Shown piece after piece: positions 8,428 to 17,324 of a stretch of DNA of 64,000 nucleotides. Numbering within the stretch: the stretch's first letter is position 1; each line of letters opens with the position of its first letter. The translations under genes and the position numbers were made by a program. Below the pieces are notes generated by a model. It was given only the letters and a program-made list of their open reading frames with translations, searched no databases and was not told where the DNA came from. Source of the DNA: Klebsiella aerogenes KCTC 2190 (GTDB lineage: Bacteria > Pseudomonadota > Gammaproteobacteria > Enterobacterales > Enterobacteriaceae); the NCBI RefSeq assembly GCF_000215745.1, contig NC_015663.1, forward strand, positions 2,914,001 through 2,978,000, given 5' to 3'.

Positions 8428-9361
8428 TGCAGAACACCTGGCGAACGTGATGGTCGAGGCGTTTATCGCCGCGGTGGAAAAGGGCGTCGATCTGGTGCCG
8501 GTGGTCGCGGACTCCACCTCAACGGCCAAGATCGCTCCCTTTATTAAGCAGTTCCCCGGACGGCTGGTTAACGTCGGTATCGCCGAGCAGAGCATGGTCG
8601 GCACCGCCGCGGGGCTGGCGCTCGGCGGTAAAGTGGCGGTGACCTGTAACGCCGCGCCGTTCCTTGTCTCCCGCGCTAACGAGCAGATTAAAGTCGATGT
8701 CTGCTACAACAACACCAACGTCAAGCTCTTTGGCCTTAACGCCGGGGCCAGCTATGGCCCATTGGCCAGTACCCACCATGCTATTGACGACCTGGCGGTA
8801 ATGCGCGGTTTCGGCAATATCCAGATTTTCGCCCCCTCCACGCCGCGCGAATGTCGGCAGATTATCGACTACGCCCTGGCGTATCAGGGGCCGGTTTATA
8901 TCCGCCTTGACGGCAAGGCGCTGCCGGAGTTGCATGACGAAGCGTACCGTTTTGTGCCCGGCGCGGTGCTGACCCTGCGCGAAGGCGCTGCGGTGGCGCT
9001 GGTGGCGACCGGTTCAACCGTGCACGAAGTGGTGGAGGCGGCGCAGCAGCTTGCCGACCTTGGTATTGAGGCGAAAGTGGTCAGCGTGCCGTCGATTCGT
9101 CCCTGTGATACCGCGGCGCTGCTGGCGGCGCTGCGGTCATGCCGTTCAGTTATTACCGTCGAAGAGCATAACGTCAACGGCGGTCTGGGGAGCCTGGTCG
9201 CCGAAGTGCTGGCGGAAGCGGGCGCGGGGATTGCCTTGCAGCGTCTGGGGATCCCGGATGGCGAGTATGCGGCGGCCGCCGATCGCGGATGGCTGCGTCA
9301 ACATCACGGTTTTGACGCAGCGTCGATTGTCGCGCGGGTACAGAAAATAGCGCAGGGTTGA
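8420..9361 (+). CDS. Split transketolase, C-terminal (pyrimidine-binding) subunit
   Basis: 313 residues, the second half of the split enzyme. The conserved segment GRLVNVGIAEQSMVGTAAGLAL near residue 50 carries the glutamate that activates the TPP aminopyrimidine ring. Further on are the substrate-pocket stretch GASYGPLASTHHAIDDLAVMRG and the C-terminal domain with TVEEHNVNGGLGSLVAEVLAEAG. It overlaps the N-terminal subunit gene by eight bases and is followed at once by a hairpin facing the other way that ends fepA transcription. It has no counterpart here outside the sugar locus, which suggests a dedicated pathway enzyme rather than the housekeeping TktA/TktB. Confidence 0.9.
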   Translation: MSNAEHLANVMVEAFIAAVEKGVDLVPVVADSTSTAKIAPFIKQFPGRLVNVGIAEQSMVGTAAGLALGGKVAVTCNAAPFLVSRANEQIKVDVCYNNTNVKLFGLNAGASYGPLASTHHAIDDLAVMRGFGNIQIFAPSTPRECRQIIDYALAYQGPVYIRLDGKALPELHDEAYRFVPGAVLTLREGAAVALVATGSTVHEVVEAAQQLADLGIEAKVVSVPSIRPCDTAALLAALRSCRSVITVEEHNVNGGLGSLVAEVLAEAGAGIALQRLGIPDGEYAAAADRGWLRQHHGFDAASIVARVQKIAQG

Positions 9362-9390
9362 AAAAACGCCCTCCCGGGGGGGAGGGCGTC
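9362..9390 (-). terminator. Rho-independent terminator of fepA
   Basis: On the minus strand a perfect CGCCCTCCC/GGGAGGGCG hairpin is followed by six T residues, directly after the fepA stop. The plus strand lacks a T-tract, so it primarily ends fepA, though the stem may also slow transcripts from the convergent transketolase genes. Confidence 0.85.
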
Positions 9391-9404
9391 AGACACTAAT
9401 ATTA

Positions 9405-11633
9405 TCAGAAGTGGGTGTTGACGCTCATATACCAGGTACGGCCGGATTCGTTATAGGTCTCCGCGCCAGCGCCGTACATATAACCCTTGTCGCCGCCGGT
9501 GGTTTGGGCGTTACCCGCGCGCCAGTGGCGCTTGTCGAAGACGTTATCCACGCCGCCGGTCAGGCTGACGTTTTTGGTCACGTCCCAGGTCGCGCTCAGG
9601 CCGAGGATGCTATACGGGCTGACCTCGTTCTTCTCGCTGCCGGAGACCGGCTGGCCTTTGTAGTTGTACTTCTTCGGTTCCTGCTTGCCGTACCAGGTGA
9701 AGGTCGATTGCACAGAAACGTCCTGATAAACCTGCCAGCTCAGCGTTGAGTTCAGCGTGTATTCCGGAATAATCGACAGGCGATCGCCGGTCTCTTTGTT
9801 CTTACTCTGCAGCATGTAGGTGATGTTGTTGGTCCAGTTCACCGTCTCGCTGACCGGCACGTTCAACGTGCCTTCCAGCCCTTCAACTACCGCTTTCGGC
9901 ACGTTTTCCCATTTGTACAGATCGGTGCCTTTGCCGTTGGTATAAACCGGAGCATAGCCTGCTTCAATCTTGTTGCGGTAATCGTTACGGAACCAGGTGA
10001 CGCCCGCCAGCCAGCCGTCGCGTTTGAATTCCAGGCCGATCTCTTTGTTGATGCTGGTCTCTGCTTTTAAGTCATCATTCCCTTGCAGATAGCAGCCGGA
10101 TTTACTCGCATAGCAGCCCTGGCCTTTACTGTAGAGAATATAGTTGGGGTTGGTTTGATACAGGCTCGGCGCTTTATAGGCGCGAGCGATACCCATTTTC
10201 AGGGTAAAGTCGTCGCCCAGACCCTGCGACAGGTTCAGCGACGGGCTCCAGTTATTACCGACGATGCTGTGGTGATCGAAACGCAGCGCCGGCGTCAGCA
10301 TGGTGGTATCGGTCACTTCCATGTTGTTCTCGGCGAACAGCGAGAAGATTTCCGCTTTTGAATAGGGGCTGCGGCCGGTGCTGTCGTAGCCCGGGATTTC
10401 ACCGCCGGAGAGTTCCTGGGTATTAGAGGCGTTGTCCTTCATGCGCTGCTGGTTCCATTCGGTACCCAGCGTCAGATTCTGGTTAACCCACAGATCGAAC
10501 GGAATATTGACTTCGCTGTGCAGCATCACGTCGGAGAGATCGATATCCGAGAACTGGTTGCTGCTGAAGATCCCCTCGGTGCCGCCCGCCAGGCCTTCGC
10601 CTTTACGCGAGTTGCGGGTGTGTTCGTACTGCGCCCAGTTGCTGGTGGTCACGCCGTTATCCCAGCCGCCGTTCCAGGTCACGGAGTAAGTATTGCGATA
10701 GAGACGGTTGGTCTCTTTACCGTAGTTCTCTTTCACCAGATCGTTGCTGTTGGTGTTTTGCGTATCACCGGCATACAGGTTGCCCTGGCGGCTATAGCCA
10801 GCTTCAAACTCCAGCGACTGCATCGGCGCGAAATCCCAGCGCACCACGCCGTTGATGTTTTTGTTTTCTACCCCTTCACGCCCGGCGGGCAGGGTATCGG
10901 CGTAAATGCCGGTACGTTCAGACTGGTGGCCCTGGTTGATATCCCAGGCGTCAGCCTGGGTTTTATCGAGATTACCGTACATGCGGAAGCTGAAATCGCC
11001 GCCCAGCGGGCCGCTGAGGCTAAAGTCGGTACGCTTGGTCGCGCCTTCGTCTTTATGCTCCGGCATGTTCATGTAGGCGTTCCACGAACCATGCCACTGG
11101 TTGTCGAATTTTTTCGTAATGATGTTGACCACGCCGCCCGCCGCGCCGTTACCGTAACGCGCCGCCGCCGGGCCGCGGATAACGTCTATACGTTCGATCA
11201 TTTCCGGCGGTACCCAGCTGGTATCGCCGCGGGTGTCGCGTTCGCCGCGCCAGCCGAGACGAACAGAGTTACGGCTGGTCACGGGCTTACCATCAATCAG
11301 GATTAAAGTGTTTTCCGGGCCCATACCGCGAATATCAATCTGGCGATTGTTGCCGCGCTGGCCGCTGGTGGAGTTGCCGGTCAGGTTGACGCCCGGCATG
11401 GTACGGATGATTTCAGAGACGTCGCGCGCCGGCGGACGTTTGCGAATTTCATCGGCGGTAATGGTGGAAACGCCCGGCGCCTGTAGGTTTTGCACCTCGG
11501 CGGTGACCACCATCGTTTCTTCACCGGCGGCTTGTTTACTGTCGGTGGTTTCTTCCGCCGCGCACAGCGGGAATGCCACCCCGTAGATACCCAGATTGAC
11601 CATTAAGGCCAGGGACTTAATCCTGTTATTCAT
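9405..11633 (-). CDS. fepA: Outer-membrane ferric enterobactin receptor FepA
   Basis: TonB-dependent 22-strand barrel that imports ferric enterobactin across the outer membrane, 742 residues (E. coli 746). It has a signal peptide of about 25 residues (GIYGVAFPLCAAE), a TonB box (ETMVVTA, about 39-45), a plug domain with RGMGPENTLILIDGKPV, and the C-terminal aromatic ending TWYMSVNTHF recognised by the Bam machinery. Long stretches agree with E. coli FepA as recalled. It is divergent from fes with a Fur-box-like site between them, so iron starvation should induce it. entD, which neighbours fepA in E. coli, is not present on this side. Confidence 0.97.
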   Translation of the reverse strand: MNNRIKSLALMVNLGIYGVAFPLCAAEETTDSKQAAGEETMVVTAEVQNLQAPGVSTITADEIRKRPPARDVSEIIRTMPGVNLTGNSTSGQRGNNRQIDIRGMGPENTLILIDGKPVTSRNSVRLGWRGERDTRGDTSWVPPEMIERIDVIRGPAAARYGNGAAGGVVNIITKKFDNQWHGSWNAYMNMPEHKDEGATKRTDFSLSGPLGGDFSFRMYGNLDKTQADAWDINQGHQSERTGIYADTLPAGREGVENKNINGVVRWDFAPMQSLEFEAGYSRQGNLYAGDTQNTNSNDLVKENYGKETNRLYRNTYSVTWNGGWDNGVTTSNWAQYEHTRNSRKGEGLAGGTEGIFSSNQFSDIDLSDVMLHSEVNIPFDLWVNQNLTLGTEWNQQRMKDNASNTQELSGGEIPGYDSTGRSPYSKAEIFSLFAENNMEVTDTTMLTPALRFDHHSIVGNNWSPSLNLSQGLGDDFTLKMGIARAYKAPSLYQTNPNYILYSKGQGCYASKSGCYLQGNDDLKAETSINKEIGLEFKRDGWLAGVTWFRNDYRNKIEAGYAPVYTNGKGTDLYKWENVPKAVVEGLEGTLNVPVSETVNWTNNITYMLQSKNKETGDRLSIIPEYTLNSTLSWQVYQDVSVQSTFTWYGKQEPKKYNYKGQPVSGSEKNEVSPYSILGLSATWDVTKNVSLTGGVDNVFDKRHWRAGNAQTTGGDKGYMYGAGAETYNESGRTWYMSVNTHF

Positions 11634-11830
11634 TGTAAGTCAGTTCCGCTTTTCTTTGCCGCTTTCCCCAGAAGCCCCTTCCCACCGGGAGAGGAGGCGG
11701 CATAAATGTAGCCAGTAGAAGGTGAACGCTTTCCGTAGCCGACCGAGCCAAACGCTCTGAAAAGACCCTCTCTGACCTTGATTTAATGTAATGAGAAGAC
11801 GCGCTACCCATAGGCGCGTTAATACGCTAT

Positions 11831-11869
11831 TGCAAATGCAAATAGTTATCAATAATATTATCAATAAAT
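11831..11869. promoter_or_regulatory. Fur-box-like region of the divergent fepA/fes promoters
   Basis: An AT-rich stretch in the 284-base fepA-fes gap contains overlapping Fur-like hexamers (AAATGCAAATAGTTATCAA, then TAATATTATCAATAA). It corresponds in place and sequence to the known E. coli fepA-fes operator. Repression by Fur-Fe2+ of both directions is inferred from that similarity. Confidence 0.65.
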
Positions 11870-11917
11870 ATTACCTTTGTTGATAAAAATCACGGTAAAC
11901 ATAGGGTTACTGACGGA

Positions 11918-13138
11918 ATGCAAATAACGGGAAGTGACGACTGGTGGCGGGGGATCGCCGGCCCGCAGACAGAGGCGCTGGGCGACGCATATCGGGTGAC
12001 CTTCTGGTGGCGCGATCCGGCAGGCAGCGAAACCACGTCGCCGATTCGGCGGGTGTGGATTTACATTACCGGCGTCACCGATCATCACCACAACGCGGCG
12101 CCGCAAACCCTGCACCGCATCCCAGGTACCGATGCCTGGTGCTGGCAAACCACGCTCCCCGCCAGCTGGCGCGGCAGCTACTGTTTTATTCCCTCCGAAC
12201 GCGACGACGATTTTTCCCCGCAGCTCTTTAACGGTGAAGCGCCGGACCGCGCGCTGCTGCGCGAAGGCTGGCGCAAACTGCTGCCGCGGGCGGTTGCCGA
12301 TCCCCGCAATCCGCAAAGCTGGAAGGGGGGGCGCGGCCACGCGGTCTCAGCGCTGGAACTGCCGCAGGCGCCGGAACAGCCGGGTTGGCATTATCGCGAG
12401 CCGGTTTCGCCAGCGCCGCGCTGTATTGAATGGCGCAGCCAGCGATTAGGAAACCAGCGACGAGTGTGGATTTACACCACCGGCAGTGGGGCGGATCGCC
12501 CGCTGGCGGTCCTGCTTGACGGCCAGTTCTGGGCCGAAAGCATGCCTGTCTTTGCGCCGCTGGCGGGGCTGACGCGGGAAGGCCGCCTGCCGCCGGCGGT
12601 CTATGTGCTGATCGACGTTATCGACAATCAACACCGCGGCGTGGAGCTGCCCTGCAATCGTGATTTCTGGCTGGCGGTACAGGAAGAACTGCTGCCGCTG
12701 GTGCAGGCCGTGGCGCCATTCAGCGATCGCGCCGACAGGACGGTAGTTGCGGGGCAGAGCTTCGGCGGTCTGGCGGCGATGTATGCCGCGCTCCACTGGC
12801 CGCAGCGTTTTGGCTGCGTTCTGAGCCAGTCGGGGTCGTACTGGTGGCCGCAGCGCGGCAGTAGCCAGCCGGGAGTGATACTTGAACAACTGCAGCGCGG
12901 CGAGCTTCGACCGCAGGGGCTGCGTATCTGGCTGGAAGCCGGCGTGCGCGAGCCGATTATTTTTCGCGCCAACCAGGCGCTTTTCGCGCAACTACGGCAG
13001 ACCACGCCGTCCGTTTTCTGGCGCCAGGTTGACGGCGGTCATGACGCGCTATGCTGGCGCGGCGGGCTGACGTCCGGGCTTATCCAGCTGTGGCAGCCTT
13101 TGCGCCGCGGGCAACAACACGCGCTTAATGAGGAGTGA
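11918..13138 (+). CDS. fes: Enterochelin (ferric enterobactin) esterase Fes
   Basis: Cytoplasmic esterase that hydrolyses the trilactone of ferric enterobactin to release iron, 406 residues (E. coli 400). The N-terminal lid domain (residues 1-150, DDWWRGIAGPQ, CFIPSERDDDF) is followed by an alpha/beta hydrolase with the nucleophile elbow VVAGQSFGGLAAMYAAL near residue 285 and a late His in VDGGHDALCWRGGL. It opens the plus-strand fes-ybdZ-entF unit. The ATG at 11918 gives the expected N-terminus. ybdZ begins three bases after its stop. Confidence 0.95.
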   Translation: MQITGSDDWWRGIAGPQTEALGDAYRVTFWWRDPAGSETTSPIRRVWIYITGVTDHHHNAAPQTLHRIPGTDAWCWQTTLPASWRGSYCFIPSERDDDFSPQLFNGEAPDRALLREGWRKLLPRAVADPRNPQSWKGGRGHAVSALELPQAPEQPGWHYREPVSPAPRCIEWRSQRLGNQRRVWIYTTGSGADRPLAVLLDGQFWAESMPVFAPLAGLTREGRLPPAVYVLIDVIDNQHRGVELPCNRDFWLAVQEELLPLVQAVAPFSDRADRTVVAGQSFGGLAAMYAALHWPQRFGCVLSQSGSYWWPQRGSSQPGVILEQLQRGELRPQGLRIWLEAGVREPIIFRANQALFAQLRQTTPSVFWRQVDGGHDALCWRGGLTSGLIQLWQPLRRGQQHALNEE

Positions 13139-13141
13139 GAG

Positions 13142-13345
13142 ATGCAATTCAGCAACCCCTTCGACAATCCGCAAGGGCAGTTTTACATTCTGCGCAACGC
13201 ACAGGGGCAATATAGTTTGTGGCCGCATCACTGCGCGCTGCCGACAGGCTGGACGGTGGAGTGTCCGCCGCAGTCATTAGAGGCCTGTAACGCCTGGCTT
13301 GCCGCCAACTGGTCAACCCTTATCCCAGCGCACTACGCCTCCTGA
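13142..13345 (+). CDS. ybdZ: MbtH-like protein YbdZ
   Basis: A 67-residue MbtH-family protein, recognisable from NPFDN near the N-terminus, the YSLWP motif and the paired tryptophans (GWTVEC, NAWLAANW). Members bind the adenylation domain of nonribosomal peptide synthetases and help folding and serine activation, here of EntF. It lies between fes and entF, with AATGAGGAG before the start. Its stop is ten bases before the entF ATG, so expression is tightly linked to its partner. Confidence 0.93.
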   Translation: MQFSNPFDNPQGQFYILRNAQGQYSLWPHHCALPTGWTVECPPQSLEACNAWLAANWSTLIPAHYAS

Positions 13346-13355
13346 GGAGCTTTCG

Positions 13356-16300
13356 ATGAGTACACGTTTACCGCTGGTTGCGGCGCAGCCGGGAATTTGG
13401 ATGGCTGAACGCCTCTCCACGCTACCCGGCGCCTGGAGCGTTGCCCACTATGTTGAACTGCGCGGCAATCTTGATCCGGCGCTGCTGAGTAAGGCGATCG
13501 TCGCCGGGCTTAAGCAGGCCGATACCCTGAGCATGCGCTTTTGCGAAGATAATGGCGAAGCGTGGCAGTGGGTTGATGACGCGCGCGAGTTTGCCGAGCC
13601 GCAAAGCGTTGACCTGCGCCAGCAGGCCGATCCGCATATGTCCGCGCTGACGCTGATGCAAAGCGATCTCGGGCAGAATCTGCGCGTCGACAGCGGTAAT
13701 CCGCTGGTCTGCCATCAGCTCATGCGCGTTGGCGACGACTGCTGGTACTGGTATCAGCGCTATCACCATTTACTGGTCGATGGTTTTAGTTTCCCGGCCA
13801 TTACCCGCCAGATCGCCGCTATTTATCGTGCCTGGCAACGCGGCGAAGAGACGCCGGATTCACCGTTTACGCCGTTCGCCGAAGTGGTGGAAGAGTATCA
13901 GCGCTACTACGGCAGCGAGGCGTGGCAGCGCGATAAAGCCTTCTGGCAGGCGCAGCGTCAGGCGTTGCCGTCTCCGGCCTCGCTATCAGACGCGCCGCTG
14001 GCCGGGCGGGCGACCAGCAGCGATATCTGGCGCCTGAAACTGGAGGCCGATCCGGCTGTCTTCAGCCAGCTCGCGGCCAGCGCGCCGCAGTGCCAGCGCG
14101 CCGATCTGGCGTTGGCGCTGACGACGTTGTGGCTGGGGCGGTTGTGCGGCCGAATGGATTACGCGGCTGGCTTTATCTTTATGCGCCGCATGGGATCGGC
14201 GGCGCTGACCGCCACCGGCCCGGTACTCAACGTACTGCCGCTGGCGGTGAATATCGACGCGCAGGAGACGCTGGCGCAACTGGCGACGCGTCTCTCCGGA
14301 CAACTGAAAAAAATGCGCCGCCATCAGCGCTACGATGCCGAGCAAATTGTCCGCGATAGCGGTAAAGCGGCGGGCGACGAACCGCTGTTTGGCCCGGTGC
14401 TGAACATCAAAGTCTTTGATTACCAGTTGGATATCGACGACGTGCAGGCGCAGACGCATACTCTCGCCACCGGCCCGGTGAATGACCTCGAGCTGGCACT
14501 GTTCCCGGACGAACGCGGCGGTCTGTCGCTGGAGATCCTCGCCAATAAAGCGCGTTATGATGAGGCGACGCTGAACCGCCACGTGTCGCGGCTGACCGCG
14601 CTGCTGGCGCAGTTCGCCGCCAACCCGGCGCTACGCTGCGGCGAGGCGGAGATGCTGTCGGCGGAAGAAGGCGCGCAGCTGGCATTGATCAACAATACCG
14701 CGATGCCACTGCCGACCACTACCCTCAGCGCGCTGGTAGCGGAACAGGCGCGGAAAACGCCGGATGCCCCGGCGCTGGCGGATGCCAACTGGCGCTTTAG
14801 CTACCGCGAAATGCGCCAACAGGTGGTGGCGCTGGCCAACCTGCTGCGGCAACGCGGCGTGAAGCCGGGGGATAGCGTGGCGGTTGCCTTACCGCGTTCG
14901 GTGTTCCTGACGCTGGCGCTGCACGGCATTGTCGAAGCCGGCGCCGCCTGGCTGCCGCTGGACACCGGCTACCCGGATGATCGTCTGCGGATGATGCTGG
15001 AAGATGCGCGGCCTTCGCTGCTGATTACCTCTGACGATCAACTGGCCCGTTTTAGCGATATTCCTGGGCTGAGCAGCTTGTGTTATCAGCAGCCGCTGGC
15101 TGCTGAAGATGATACGCCGCTGGCGCTGTCAAAACCGGAACATACCGCATATATCATCTTCACCTCCGGTTCCACCGGACGGCCGAAAGGGGTGATGGTC
15201 GGGCAGACCGCCATCGTGAACCGCCTGCTGTGGATGCAAAATCACTATCCGTTAACCGCCGCCGATGTGGTGGCGCAGAAGACGCCGTGCAGCTTTGATG
15301 TCTCGGTATGGGAGTTCTGGTGGCCGTTTATGACCGGCGCCCAGCTGGTGATGGCGGCGCCGGAGGCGCATCGCGATCCACAGGCGATGCAGCGGTTCTT
15401 CACGGATTATGGCGTGACCACCACCCACTTTGTTCCGTCGATGCTGGCGGCGTTTGTCGCCTCGCTGGATAGCGATAATGTGTCGTCCTGCCGGACGCTA
15501 AAACGCGTTTTCTGTAGCGGCGAAGCGCTGCCGACGGAACTGTGTCGCGAATGGGAGCGCTTAACCGGCGCGCCATTGCATAACCTGTACGGGCCGACGG
15601 AAGCGGCGGTGGATGTCAGCTGGTATCCCGCCTGCGGGCCAGAGCTGGCGGCGGTAACCGGCAATAGCGTGCCTATCGGCTGGCCGGTATGGAACACCGG
15701 ATTACGTATTCTTGATGCCGCCATGCGCCCGGTGCCGCCGGGCGTGGCGGGTGATTTGTACTTAACGGGCATTCAGCTGGCACAGGGTTATATGGGGCGA
15801 CCTGATCTCACCGCCAGCCGCTTTATTGCCGACCCGTTTGCCCCCGGCGAGCGCATGTACCGCACCGGCGATGTGGCGCGCTGGCTGGATAACGGGGCGG
15901 TAGAGTATCTTGGCCGCAGCGACGATCAGTTGAAAATTCGCGGCCAGCGCATTGAGCTTGGCGAGATCGACCGGGTGATGGCGGCGTTGCCGGACGTCGC
16001 GCAGGCGGTGTGCCACGCCTGCGTCTTCAATCAGGCGGCGGCCACCGGCGGCGATGCCCGCCAGCTCGTCGGTTATCTGGTGAGCGAGTCCGGCCAGCCG
16101 CTGGACGTGGCGGCGCTGAAAGCCCGTCTTAGCGAACAGCTGCCGCCGCACATGGTGCCGGTGGTGTTAATCCAGCTGGAATCCTTCCCGCTCAGCGCCA
16201 ACGGTAAGCTGGATCGTAAAGCGCTACCGCTCCCCTCCTTAAGCAGCGAGCGCAGCGGTCGCCCGCCGCAATCGGCTACCGAAATGACCGTTGCCGCGGC

Positions 16301-17237
16301 GTTCAGCCAGCTGCTGGGCTGCGAGGTAAATGACATCGACGCCGATTTCTTCGCCCTCGGCGGCCATTCGCTGCTGGCGATGCGGCTGGCGGCGCAGCTT
16401 AGCCGCGAGCTGGCGCGGCAGGTGACGCCGGGGCAGGTGATGGTCGCTTCGACGGTCGGCAAGCTGAGCGCGCTGCTGGCTTCCGACCTGAGCGACGAGC
16501 AGGCGCAGCGCCTGGGCTTCGATGCGCTGTTGCCGCTGCGCGAGAGCGACGGTCCGACGCTGTTCTGCTTCCATCCGGCCTCCGGTTTTGCCTGGCAGTT
16601 CAGCGTGCTGGCGCGTTATCTTAACCCGCGCTGGTCAATTACCGGTATTCAGTCGCCGCGTCCGACGGGGCCAATGGCCTCCGCCGCCAACCTCGACGAA
16701 GTCTGCGAGCACCATCTGCGCACGCTTTTAGCGCAGCAGCCGCATGGGCCTTACTATCTGTTTGGTTATTCGCTCGGTGGAACGCTGGCGCAGGGGATTG
16801 CCGCCCGTTTACGCCAGCGCGGCGAAGAGGTGGCATTCCTCGGCCTGCTCGATACCTGGCCGCCGGAGACGCAAAACTGGGCGGAGAAAGAGGCGAACGG
16901 CCTGGATCCCGAAGTGCTGGCGGAAATCGCCCGCGAGCGCGAAGCGTTTCTCGCTGCTCAGCAGGGGCAGGCTTCCGGCGAGCTGTTCAGCGCGATCGAA
17001 GGTAACTACGCCGATGCGGTGCGCCTGTTGACGACCGCGCACAGCGCGAAGTTTGACGGCAAGGCAACGCTATTTGTGGCGGAGAAAACGCGTCAGAAAG
17101 GGATGGATCCGCAGGTCGCATGGGGGCCATGGGTTGGCGAGCTGGAGGTGTTCAGCCAGAACTGCGCCCACGTCGAGATTATCTCACCGCAGGCCTTTGA
17201 AGCGATAGGCCCGGTAGTGCGGGAGATTCTGGGGTAA
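13356..17237 (+). CDS. entF: Enterobactin synthetase component F (NRPS)
   Basis: Four-domain nonribosomal peptide synthetase of 1293 residues, the same as E. coli EntF when started at the ATG at 13356 (GAGGAG in front; the frame is open 19 codons further into ybdZ). In order it has a condensation domain (YHHLLVDGFSF), a serine-activating adenylation domain (FTSGSTGRPKG, GEIDRV), a carrier domain with the phosphopantetheine serine in FFALGGHSLLAMRL, and a thioesterase with GYSLGGTLAQ. It links three DHB-Ser units and cyclises them. The carrier needs a phosphopantetheinyl transferase (EntD), which is not encoded in this window. Confidence 0.97.
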   Translation: MSTRLPLVAAQPGIWMAERLSTLPGAWSVAHYVELRGNLDPALLSKAIVAGLKQADTLSMRFCEDNGEAWQWVDDAREFAEPQSVDLRQQADPHMSALTLMQSDLGQNLRVDSGNPLVCHQLMRVGDDCWYWYQRYHHLLVDGFSFPAITRQIAAIYRAWQRGEETPDSPFTPFAEVVEEYQRYYGSEAWQRDKAFWQAQRQALPSPASLSDAPLAGRATSSDIWRLKLEADPAVFSQLAASAPQCQRADLALALTTLWLGRLCGRMDYAAGFIFMRRMGSAALTATGPVLNVLPLAVNIDAQETLAQLATRLSGQLKKMRRHQRYDAEQIVRDSGKAAGDEPLFGPVLNIKVFDYQLDIDDVQAQTHTLATGPVNDLELALFPDERGGLSLEILANKARYDEATLNRHVSRLTALLAQFAANPALRCGEAEMLSAEEGAQLALINNTAMPLPTTTLSALVAEQARKTPDAPALADANWRFSYREMRQQVVALANLLRQRGVKPGDSVAVALPRSVFLTLALHGIVEAGAAWLPLDTGYPDDRLRMMLEDARPSLLITSDDQLARFSDIPGLSSLCYQQPLAAEDDTPLALSKPEHTAYIIFTSGSTGRPKGVMVGQTAIVNRLLWMQNHYPLTAADVVAQKTPCSFDVSVWEFWWPFMTGAQLVMAAPEAHRDPQAMQRFFTDYGVTTTHFVPSMLAAFVASLDSDNVSSCRTLKRVFCSGEALPTELCREWERLTGAPLHNLYGPTEAAVDVSWYPACGPELAAVTGNSVPIGWPVWNTGLRILDAAMRPVPPGVAGDLYLTGIQLAQGYMGRPDLTASRFIADPFAPGERMYRTGDVARWLDNGAVEYLGRSDDQLKIRGQRIELGEIDRVMAALPDVAQAVCHACVFNQAAATGGDARQLVGYLVSESGQPLDVAALKARLSEQLPPHMVPVVLIQLESFPLSANGKLDRKALPLPSLSSERSGRPPQSATEMTVAAAFSQLLGCEVNDIDADFFALGGHSLLAMRLAAQLSRELARQVTPGQVMVASTVGKLSALLASDLSDEQAQRLGFDALLPLRESDGPTLFCFHPASGFAWQFSVLARYLNPRWSITGIQSPRPTGPMASAANLDEVCEHHLRTLLAQQPHGPYYLFGYSLGGTLAQGIAARLRQRGEEVAFLGLLDTWPPETQNWAEKEANGLDPEVLAEIAREREAFLAAQQGQASGELFSAIEGNYADAVRLLTTAHSAKFDGKATLFVAEKTRQKGMDPQVAWGPWVGELEVFSQNCAHVEIISPQAFEAIGPVVREILG

Positions 17238-17242
17238 CGGTA

Positions 17243-17294
17243 GAGCCCGGGCTACCCGTTTTGGGTAGCCCGGCTCAGCGCAGCGCAAGCCGGG
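17243..17294. repeat. Strong hairpin plus REP-like repeat between entF and fepC
   Basis: A 15/14-base near-perfect hairpin (GAGCCCGGGCTACCC, loop GTTTT, then its complement) lies just after entF. Its right arm runs into a 30-base element at 17265-17294, found exactly, in reverse orientation, at 29874-29903 after entH. It probably acts as a bidirectional terminator or mRNA-stabilising REP element between convergent genes. In E. coli fepE occupies this gap; here only about 90 bases remain. Confidence 0.75.
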
Positions 17295-17324
17295 AATGCG
17301 ATGGTTGAGATGGTATAGAAAAGA

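Noticed and set aside
10518..11306. 262-codon antisense frame in fepA
   Set aside because: Shadow of the fepA coding strand; no ribosome site or motif.
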